Shown here: positions 1-5,308 of the stretch, piece after piece
Position numbering within the stretch: the stretch's first letter is position 1
Layout of the letters: each line of letters opens with the position of its first letter
From: Pseudomonadota bacterium
GTDB lineage: Bacteria; Desulfobacterota; DSM-4660; Desulfatiglandales; B25-G16
Assembly (NCBI GenBank): GCA_030633645.1
Contig: DAOVRY010000035.1
Span: 1-6,902 of the forward strand
DNA: 6,902 nt
Direction: 5' to 3'
The notes under the pieces: model-generated
Database searches by the model: none
Seen by the model: only the letters and a program-made list of their open reading frames with translations
What the model was told of the DNA's origin: nothing
Translations under genes and position numbers: made by a program

Positions 1-762
1 TAGATCTATGATCAGCCCCATGATCAACCCAGCAATAAAAGCCCCTTTAATCGATCCGAACCCACCCAGGGCCACTGTTGCAAAGGCGATCATGCAGAAG
101 AGCATTCCTATAGTTGGAAAGACATAGTAGAAATTCATCAGCAGGGCCCCGGCAATTCCCACAGTGGCCCCTCCCAGGCCCCATGCAAGACCCCTCATCC
201 TTTCCGTGTCTATACCCATATAACTTGCAGCCTCTACGTCCAGTGCTGTTGCCTTTAATGCCTTTCCAAGGCGGGTGTAGTCCATCAGCCAGTAGATGAT
301 TCCAAAGGCCATCAAACTGAGTACAGCAGTCCCTAATCGAGGATAACTGAGAATCACAGGTCCCCACTTAATGCTTTTACCAATAAGCCATCCATGTTCC
401 AGGGTTTCATAATCGGGTCCGAAAATACACATGGCCAGATATCTGAGGAAAATCATCAACCCAAAGGTACCCAAGAGTTGAGCGATCATTGGTCCCTTTA
501 ACAGATATCTGACAAGCATATAATACGATGCTATACCTAATAAAAATCCAACCATAGCGGCTATTGGCAGGGTCAACAGCGGCTCTATTGAGAAGATTGT
601 TGCGGTGAGGAATGCAGTATACATTCCAACCATAAGGAACTCGCCATGGGCAAAATTTACTATATTCATCACGCCGAATATAATGGCAAGCCCTAACGCA
701 ACCAGGGCGAAAAGCAATCCCATTTGCAACGCAGATATTGTTGTTGATAATAGCATCTCCAT
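1..762 (-). CDS. livH: Branched-chain amino acid-type ABC transporter permease, LivH family (3' end outside window)
   Basis: Inner-membrane permease subunit of a Liv-type (branched-chain amino acid, amide or urea) ABC importer. Reading the minus strand from the ATG at 762 gives 254 uninterrupted codons to the window edge, compared with about 290 in full-length family members, so roughly the last 35-40 residues are missing. The first membrane segment and following loop carry the family signature NIVNFAHGEF (residues about 33-42). Several more hydrophobic helices follow. The cytoplasmic EAA-type loop that contacts the ATPase is visible as EAASYMGID (177-185), and a Gly/Ala-rich helix with ATVALGGFGSIKGA lies near the edge. 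The ATG at 762 is preferred over the one at 756 because AGGA lies 7 bases upstream of it. It lies 93 bases downstream of the substrate-binding protein gene, behind a predicted terminator. livM, livG and livF would be expected beyond the left edge. The family is clear; the substrate is not. Confidence 0.93.
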   Translation of the reverse strand, partial: MEMLLSTTISALQMGLLFALVALGLAIIFGVMNIVNFAHGEFLMVGMYTAFLTATIFSIEPLLTLPIAAMVGFLLGIASYYMLVRYLLKGPMIAQLLGTFGLMIFLRYLAMCIFGPDYETLEHGWLIGKSIKWGPVILSYPRLGTAVLSLMAFGIIYWLMDYTRLGKALKATALDVEAASYMGIDTERMRGLAWGLGGATVGIAGALLMNFYYVFPTIGMLFCMIAFATVALGGFGSIKGAFIAGLIMGLIIDL

Positions 763-798
763 AAGATATTCCTATACGAAGGGCATATTAAGGGATTG

Positions 799-836
799 AA
801 AAGAAGTTTAGCCATCCCTATGGATAGCTAAACTTC
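799..836 (-). terminator. Hairpin terminator or attenuator between livK and livH
   Basis: On the minus strand, GAAGTTTAGCTATCC pairs with GGATGGCTAAACTTC (803-817 with 822-836). This gives a 15-bp stem with one U-G wobble and a 4-base loop, followed by TTTT at 802-799 and then CAA. It lies 20 bases past the livK stop codon and about 40 bases before the livH start. The stem is strong but the U-run is short, so partial termination or 3'-end protection of the livK message is plausible. That would yield more binding protein than permease, as is common in such transport operons. The hairpin is seen directly; its action is inferred. Confidence 0.72.
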
Positions 837-855
837 AATATAACTCCACTATGCT

Positions 856-2181
856 CTATTTCAATCCCGGCCATGGATAGACGAACTTTGCTGTAGCTAC
901 GTCAAGGGGGTAGATAATCTCGGGCAGTTGAGCCTGATACTGAACAATCAAACCACTGGACCAGGTATTCTGGTTTGTCTCTCCACCCACATTCTCAAAC
1001 TTGATTCCTTTCCATGGCACGATCAGGTCTTTACCGGGTATTTCGATTGTTTCGGCTGCTTTTCGGATGGCTTCCGGATCCGTTGATCCAGCTTTATTGA
1101 GGACGTAGGCCCATGCCTGCATACCGGTGAATGCCCGGGCAGAAGTACCCATAAAATCAACTCCGGCCCTCTTTTTGAATTCCTTGTTTATATGTCTTGC
1201 AACGGGCTTTACAGCAAAAAGCTTCTTGGAGAACACGGTACGGTTAAGGATTCCTTGGGTGGCAGGGCCAAAAGTCTCCATATACTTTGGTTGGTAAAAG
1301 CCAACATCCTGTGACCAGAAAATATTTGCCTTTGCCTTAAATTCCTTCATGGTCTTGGTTAAAAGGATGGCATCTGAGATATAGGAAGCGAACATCAGAG
1401 TCTCTGGTTTAGGTGCCAGGAGCCTTCGAACCTCCGCAGTCAAATCAGGCGATTCATGGGGATATGTCACATCTGACACTATTTTATAGCCATACTTTTT
1501 GGCAAACTCCTTTATAACATCTCTGGTTCCTGCACCCCACTCCGTGTTCTCAGTACAGGCACCGATTTCATCTATCTCCCCCTTGGGGACAGCCCTAACA
1601 CCAGGCACCTTTCCCTGAGTCAGAAGCTCGAGGAACTCGAAAAAGTCTCTTACGAAAATTCTGTCGTGTGGTGTGGCCCTAAAGAACCATTTATAGCCCC
1701 TCTTGGTCAAAACAGGAGAGGTGGATTCCGGGTTTATCATGGGTATTTTGTATTTCTCGCAAACGGTGCTGACTGTCTTGGTTACTGAACTATGGTAGCA
1801 TCCACAAATGCCGACAACCTTGTCATCTAGGATGAGCTTTTTTGCTAGATCTGCTCCCCTGTCTGGCTCTCCTCTATGGTCTGCAAAGATCAGTTTTATT
1901 TTCGCTCCCTTTAGGCCTGGAATCCCTTCCCATTTTCCGATTGGAATCGGCAGGTCAGGATATTTGTTGTTGACGTAGTCCACGCACAGGGAGACAGCAT
2001 CCTTGGCCATCTGCCCTGCATGCGCAACCGGACCCGAAAGTGGATAGATAACCCCTATCTTCACCTCCGGGGGTTGAGCTCTAGCCATCCCAAATCCCAT
2101 AAACAAGACTGCACCTACAATAACCGCTACTATAGTAGCCTTGGTGAAATCTAGACGGGTTATTTTCTTATTTGCCTTCAT
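856..2181 (-). CDS. livK: Liv-type ABC transporter substrate-binding protein (periplasmic)
   Basis: A 441-residue type I periplasmic binding protein of the LivK/AmiC/urea-binding superfamily, longer than E. coli LivK (about 370) but usual for this broader group. Residues 1-35 form a Sec signal peptide: a KANKK basic start, a hydrophobic stretch at 16-32, and a likely cleavage site ARA|Q at 35/36. No lipobox Cys is present. The mature protein opens with the family motif KIGVIYPLSGP. The ligand-contact region GCYHSSVTKT, followed by KIPMINPEST and YKWFFRATPHD, matches the usual first-lobe cleft. The start is fixed by AAAAGGAGG, 5 bases before the ATG. It is the first gene of the transporter unit, 171 bases after the creatininase-family gene and just upstream of livH. 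Ligand identity cannot be read from sequence; amino acids, amides, urea or a cyclic amide such as 5-oxoproline are all possible. The gene symbol denotes the family, not proven leucine binding. Confidence 0.93.
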   Translation of the reverse strand: MKANKKITRLDFTKATIVAVIVGAVLFMGFGMARAQPPEVKIGVIYPLSGPVAHAGQMAKDAVSLCVDYVNNKYPDLPIPIGKWEGIPGLKGAKIKLIFADHRGEPDRGADLAKKLILDDKVVGICGCYHSSVTKTVSTVCEKYKIPMINPESTSPVLTKRGYKWFFRATPHDRIFVRDFFEFLELLTQGKVPGVRAVPKGEIDEIGACTENTEWGAGTRDVIKEFAKKYGYKIVSDVTYPHESPDLTAEVRRLLAPKPETLMFASYISDAILLTKTMKEFKAKANIFWSQDVGFYQPKYMETFGPATQGILNRTVFSKKLFAVKPVARHINKEFKKRAGVDFMGTSARAFTGMQAWAYVLNKAGSTDPEAIRKAAETIEIPGKDLIVPWKGIKFENVGGETNQNTWSSGLIVQYQAQLPEIIYPLDVATAKFVYPWPGLK

Positions 2182-2186
2182 TTTGG

Positions 2187-2195
2187 CCTCCTTTT
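2187..2195 (-). promoter_or_regulatory. Strong ribosome binding site of livK
   Basis: The minus strand reads AAAAGGAGG followed by CCAAA and ATG, a near-ideal Shine-Dalgarno sequence with a 5-base spacer. It fixes the livK start at 2181 and fits high expression of a binding protein. Confidence 0.85.
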
Positions 2196-2230
2196 AATTT
2201 ACTGGTTTACTCTTGAAATGCTTGCCCGAT

Positions 2231-2267
2231 TACCCTCCTGTCGCTTTATACAGAGTATCACCTCCTT
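2231..2267 (-). promoter_or_regulatory. Upstream Shine-Dalgarno-like sites in the livK leader
   Basis: Within the 171-base leader, the minus strand contains AAGGAGGTGAT (2267-2257), an 11-base match to the sequence complementary to a typical bacterial 16S rRNA 3' tail. A second site, AGGAGGGTA, lies at 2239-2231. Neither is followed at a normal distance by an ATG. A GTG inside the first site would open a 20-codon frame (VILCIKRQEG...), but its position within the Shine-Dalgarno makes initiation there unlikely. The sites could act as ribosome standby sites, be remnants of a lost leader gene, or be chance products of a purine-rich stretch. Confidence 0.4.
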
Positions 2268-2352
2268 TCCCTCTCTAAAGTGCAGAACCTCTTTGAAAGA
2301 AAGTCTCAGCAGTAAATGTTTACCCTACATCCATTCCCAGCCTGTAGACCCA

Positions 2353-3156
2353 TCACTTACTATTGCCTTTATTCAATTCAGTTATGACCTCTATCAATCT
2401 CGCCACCAGGTGCTCATGCAACTGCTTTCCCTTTTCGGCAGTGGCCAGGCTGGGTCTTCCAGAGGCTCCTCCTGATTCCCCGGCTATTTGCTCCAAATCC
2501 TTGGCCGTGCTCGGCACATAACAGAGCGTGTCTTTAGGGGTTCTCGGATCAACATGATAGAGCTTTTTTTCAGGTGAAATATAGTCTTTGGCTTTTTCCA
2601 TCCGGACCAAGTGCGGCATAATATGGAGCATATGAGACGTCTCTATTTCTTCTGCATGGCCGACTTCGCCAAAGCCAATTCCATCCGAGATCTCCTTGGA
2701 CATGTAAGCTGGATCGTAAATAACAACCTTTACACCCAGCTCTCGTTGTACTTTTTCCGCCGAGATTTGAATCCATGGAATATTCACTATCCTGTGGCCA
2801 TTGACAATGACAAATTTGTCAAAGCCATGAGCGGTCAGAGAACTCAGGATATCAAAGAGTATTTCAATGAGGATTTGGGGCCTTATGGAGATCGTGCCTG
2901 GTAAGGCCAGGTGATGTGGACTCCAGCCAAACCAAAGTGGAGGAGTCACAATCGCTTCTGTTCGCTGCGCCGCATCTTCTGCGAGTCTGAGGGCCACCAT
3001 ACTGTCAGTTCCCAAAGGGAGGTGAAAACCGTGTTGCTCGACGCTTCCTACCGGTATAACGGCAAGATCTCCTCCGCTATCACGGAACTGCTGTATCTCC
3101 TGCCATCTCATTTCCTGGAGACATGCCTTCAAGTCTTGTTCATTTCTCGAATTCAT
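2353..3156 (-). CDS. Creatininase-family metal-dependent amidohydrolase
   Basis: A 267-residue protein of the creatininase family (creatinine amidohydrolase, FAPy deformylase ArfB, MftE and others), about the usual family length. Metal-site motifs are visible: GSVEQHGFHLPLGTD (37-51) supplies Glu40, His42 and Asp51; FVIVNGH (115-121) supplies His121; and GHAEEIETS (166-174) corresponds to the conserved HAGExETS element. The loop after His121 reads NGHRIVN. It differs from the common NGHGGN and from NGHYEN of Pseudomonas creatininase, where the Glu is a metal ligand, so true creatininase activity should not be assumed. The start at 3156 is the longest choice and has only a weak GAAGAG upstream. 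Met16 at 3111, just before the conserved RWQE, is an alternative start. It lies 124 bases after pxpC and 171 before livK. A role in opening or trimming a cyclic amide or amide linked to the pxp genes is inferred from position. Confidence 0.88.
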   Translation of the reverse strand: MNSRNEQDLKACLQEMRWQEIQQFRDSGGDLAVIPVGSVEQHGFHLPLGTDSMVALRLAEDAAQRTEAIVTPPLWFGWSPHHLALPGTISIRPQILIEILFDILSSLTAHGFDKFVIVNGHRIVNIPWIQISAEKVQRELGVKVVIYDPAYMSKEISDGIGFGEVGHAEEIETSHMLHIMPHLVRMEKAKDYISPEKKLYHVDPRTPKDTLCYVPSTAKDLEQIAGESGGASGRPSLATAEKGKQLHEHLVARLIEVITELNKGNSK

Positions 3157-3244
3157 TTCAGTCTCTTCGCGAACCTTGGAACGAGTCTACGCCGCACAAA
3201 AAGCTGTTATGGTGTTTCAGTCAAATGTCCTAAAGTAGGAGCAC

Positions 3245-3272
3245 AACTGACTACTGACAACGAACCACGGAC
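3245..3272. repeat. Degenerate 7-base tandem repeat, four units
   Basis: On the plus strand the sequence divides into AACTGAC, TACTGAC, AACGAAC and CACGGAC, four contiguous heptamers with consensus NAC(T/G)(G/A)AC. It fills part of the 124-base gap between pxpC and the creatininase-family gene and begins 9 bases past the pxpC stop codon. No coding or RNA feature explains it. Similar ACTGAC-type intergenic heptamers are, to my recollection, common in some environmental genomes. Its function is unknown. Confidence 0.55.
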
Positions 3273-3280
3273 AGTACAAA

Positions 3281-4231
3281 TTATCTCATGAGGGACATCT
3301 TTATTGACTCTATCTTTTCCTCTTCCATCTTTAGGATCCGGTGGGCTTCCTCGATGTCTACCTGCTTGAAATGGATCTGATCGCCCGGTTTTGCCTGCCC
3401 TACCTTTTCAATATCAGGTGAGATGATCGTGGCGATCTTGGTGTAGCCCCCTACCGTCTGTTCGACTAAGAGGATAATGGGTTGACCGTCAGGGGGAACC
3501 TGGATACCACCAGGCACGCTTGGCTCAGAGATGATGCTCTTCTCGACACCGTCTCTATGCATGATCATATCCCCTTCGAGGCGATATCCCATCCGGTCCG
3601 CTTTGTCGCTCACCTTGAACGTTGAGGTGAAGAATTTTTCAACACCTTCAGAGAAATAATCATCTTGGGGTCCCAAAATAACCCGGATCTCTATATCATT
3701 TGAATAGGTGGGAATAAGGTTCGAGGAGACCCGGTTTCCAGCCTTTGCTATGCCTTTCCCCTTATTCAGCCTATCCCCTGCTGCCAAGGGGCGGCCATTG
3801 ATTCCTCCAATCTTCCCGGCTACGTATGTGGAACGGCTACCCATGACAATGGGGACATCGATACCACCTGCCACGGCTATATAAGCCCGGCATCCACCTT
3901 TCACGCCCTTGAATTGAATCATGCCACCTGGCCGGATGGTCACCGATTCCCACATGGGTAGGGGAGCATTATTGAGAAAGGGTGAGAGGTTTCCACCGGT
4001 AACGGCAATCAATCCTTGATTCAACACCTTTAGGGTAGGCCCGAAAACCGTTGCCTCCAAGACTGCCTGGCCCTGAGAATTGCCGACCAGAGCATTTGCC
4101 ACTCGATAGGCGAATGAGTCTACCACTCCACAAATAGGAACACCGTACTGCTGGTAGTCAAATCGGCCCCTATCCTGAATCGTTGTATATGCCCCTGGTT
4201 GGATTACTTCAAAGATATCCATGATATCCAT
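3281..4231 (-). CDS. pxpC: 5-oxoprolinase subunit C (biotin-dependent carboxyltransferase-like, KipA family)
   Basis: A 316-residue subunit of PxpABC, which hydrolyses 5-oxo-L-proline to L-glutamate with ATP in the cytoplasm. It is often mis-annotated as allophanate hydrolase subunit 2 or as a biotin-dependent carboxyltransferase. Family motifs run in order: IQPGAYTTIQDRGR (10-23), VLEATVFGPTL (57-67), AVTGGN (76-81), AYIAVAGGIDVP (116-127), GSRST (131-135), GGINGRPLAAGD (142-153), then DRMGYRLEG, SVPGGIQVPPDGQPI and QTVGGYTKIA further on. Length and motif order are normal. The start is ambiguous: ATGGATATC is duplicated exactly, giving MDIMDI, so initiation could be at 4231 or 4222. The only nearby Shine-Dalgarno-like sequence, GGAG, lies 13 bases before the first ATG, which suggests modest translation. 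It is separated from pxpB by an unusually long 241-base gap holding a palindromic repeat. Confidence 0.94.
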   Translation of the reverse strand: MDIMDIFEVIQPGAYTTIQDRGRFDYQQYGVPICGVVDSFAYRVANALVGNSQGQAVLEATVFGPTLKVLNQGLIAVTGGNLSPFLNNAPLPMWESVTIRPGGMIQFKGVKGGCRAYIAVAGGIDVPIVMGSRSTYVAGKIGGINGRPLAAGDRLNKGKGIAKAGNRVSSNLIPTYSNDIEIRVILGPQDDYFSEGVEKFFTSTFKVSDKADRMGYRLEGDMIMHRDGVEKSIISEPSVPGGIQVPPDGQPIILLVEQTVGGYTKIATIISPDIEKVGQAKPGDQIHFKQVDIEEAHRILKMEEEKIESIKMSLMR

Positions 4232-4296
4232 TTTATAGCGAAGCTCCGCCTCAAACCGACAAGATACGATGTCAGTAAGAAAATACGAAATACTGA

Positions 4297-4420
4297 GTAA
4301 CGTTTGTGGGTTACGGTTACGATGCCCGTTTCGTTTTTCGGTAACGTCATTCGTCTTTTTATTTCCACGTTACCTTAAACGTTACCGATACGGGCTTCGT
4401 TACCCTAACCGTTACCCTAA
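4297..4420. repeat. CGTTAC/GTAACG repeat array forming an imperfect palindrome
   Basis: The pxpB-pxpC gap holds GTAACG at 4297 and 4341, tandem GTTACG at 4310 and 4316, and CGTTAC at 4368, 4380, 4398 and 4410. The last four are spaced 12, 18 and 12 bases apart, all multiples of six. CGTTACCCTAA is repeated exactly at 4398-4408 and 4410-4420. The array also folds back on itself. CGGTAACGT (4339-4347) is a perfect inverted repeat of ACGTTACCG (4379-4387). GCCCGT (4324-4329) pairs with ACGGGC (4390-4395), and the flanking GTTACG and CGTTACC blocks pair imperfectly beyond that. The arms sit roughly at 4308-4347 and 4367-4417. It may be a small dispersed palindromic element or an RNA structure in the pxp transcript. 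No transposase or target duplication is seen. Confidence 0.7.
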
Positions 4421-4472
4421 TAAACCAGCAAAAACTTGACATAAATGTTAAGACCTTAGGTTATGTAGACAT

Positions 4473-5168
4473 CTAGTCCTTATGTGTCCCCGCTATCTCC
4501 TGGAACTCCTCTCCTGAAATTCTCTTGAACCTCAGGTAATTTCCGGCCCTCAGAAGGAACGGGAGAGATCGTGTGGGGTCGTAGACCTTTATCGGTGTTC
4601 TCCCGATGAGCTGCCATCCTCCCGGACTATCAATGGAATAGATGCCTGTCTGCTTGTTGGCAATTCCCACGGAACCAGCAGGCACGAACTGCCGGGGCTT
4701 TTCAAGTCTGGGAGTAAATAACTTCTCCGATAATCCCCCTAAAAAGGGGAATCCAGGTGTGAAGCCGAGCATGTAAATGAGATACGTTCCAGAGGTGTGG
4801 ATCCGGATAACCTCCTCTGGGCTCAGCTTATTATGGTGAGCCACAAAATCAAGGTCTGGTCCAAAATCGCCTCCGTAAGCTACCTGGATCTCTATGGTCT
4901 CAGGTGGCGGGATCTCCCATTTGTCCAGTTTGTTTTCGCGATCCAGGATCTCTTGCCTAAGTCTATCAGGATCGCTCTGCAGCGGATCATAAAAGATGAG
5001 AATGGAACGGTAGGTCGGGATCACCTCGGTGACTCCATGTATCGGCATCTTTTCCAGTGACAAAAAGATCTGCCGCACCTTCCCATTGATCTCGGGGTCG
5101 ATAGTCGCTCCGAATTCCACCAGAAGGCCTCTGTCACCCGCCAGGAGAAAGCGAGGTTTATCATACAT
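4473..5168 (-). CDS. pxpB: 5-oxoprolinase subunit B (KipI family)
   Basis: A 231-residue cytoplasmic subunit of the 5-oxoprolinase complex, homologous to E. coli YbgJ and Bacillus KipI and historically called allophanate hydrolase subunit 1. Motifs appear in order: GDRGLLVEFG (11-20), HGVTEVIPTYRSILIFYDP (44-62), VAYGGDFGPDLDFVA (96-110) with LSPEEVIRIH (115-124), the diagnostic LGFTPGFPFLGGL (134-146), PRLEKPRQFVPAGSVGIA (153-170), QTGIYSIDSPGGW (173-185) and IGRTPIKVYDP. Length is normal for the family and no break is seen. The start is supported by GGGAGGA upstream, with GGAGG 7 bases from the ATG. It lies between pxpA (140-base gap) and pxpC (241-base gap), in the functional order A-B-C. 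In many genomes pxpB and pxpC overlap or are fused, so the wide spacing is atypical. Confidence 0.95.
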   Translation of the reverse strand: MYDKPRFLLAGDRGLLVEFGATIDPEINGKVRQIFLSLEKMPIHGVTEVIPTYRSILIFYDPLQSDPDRLRQEILDRENKLDKWEIPPPETIEIQVAYGGDFGPDLDFVAHHNKLSPEEVIRIHTSGTYLIYMLGFTPGFPFLGGLSEKLFTPRLEKPRQFVPAGSVGIANKQTGIYSIDSPGGWQLIGRTPIKVYDPTRSLPFLLRAGNYLRFKRISGEEFQEIAGTHKD

Positions 5169-5227
5169 GATTCTTCCTCCCAGGATTAAATGGATTGTAC
5201 AAGAATTTCCATTTTGGATGCAGGTAA

Positions 5228-5302
5228 ACGCAGATTTTCAAGATTTTTTAATAATTTGAACAAAGAAATTTTCTGCGGGTATCTGCGAAAATCTGCGTCC
5301 TA
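5228..5302. repeat. 10-base CTGCG tandem repeat within a 12-bp inverted repeat
   Basis: In the gap between pxpA and pxpB, CTGCGGGTAT, CTGCGAAAAT and CTGCGTCCTA are contiguous 10-base units at 5273-5302. ACGCAGATTTTC (5228-5239) is a perfect inverted repeat of GAAAATCTGCGT (5287-5298), with 47 bases between. The long loop and missing T-run argue against a standard terminator. The pattern resembles ATCTGCG-type dispersed intergenic repeats that I recall from various environmental bacteria. Its function is unknown. Confidence 0.65.
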
Positions 5303-5308
5303 ATTAAA

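Noticed and set aside
47..367. A 106-codon minus-strand open frame
   Set aside because: It lies wholly inside livH in another frame and has no family resemblance, whereas the livH frame encodes clear permease motifs.
2312..2323. Small palindrome GTAAATGTTTAC in the livK leader as an operator
   Set aside because: The arms are only 5 bp and there is a single copy with no paired site or known regulator nearby.
2611..2904. A 97-codon plus-strand open frame opposite the creatininase-family gene
   Set aside because: It is antisense to a conserved gene with intact metal motifs and has no recognisable domain. The other plus-strand frames are likewise shadows.
3194..3230. Minus-strand promoter for the creatininase-family gene (TTGACT, 17 bases, TTTTGT)
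   Set aside because: The -10 matches only three of six consensus bases, and such a match is expected by chance in AT-rich gaps.
4398..4420. Telomere-like CCCTAA/TTAGGG repeats
   Set aside because: Only two copies occur, 12 bases apart, as part of the CGTTAC array in a clearly bacterial operon, so the resemblance is coincidental.
4436..4466. Plus-strand promoter (TTGACA with TTATGT) reading antisense into pxpB
   Set aside because: The spacer is 19 bases, the -10 is weak, and no plus-strand gene or RNA is evident downstream.
3281..5168. Annotation of pxpB and pxpC as allophanate hydrolase (urea amidolyase) subunits
   Set aside because: This is a historical mislabel. Adjacency to pxpA and the absence of urea carboxylase or the amidase domain of allophanate hydrolase support 5-oxoprolinase.
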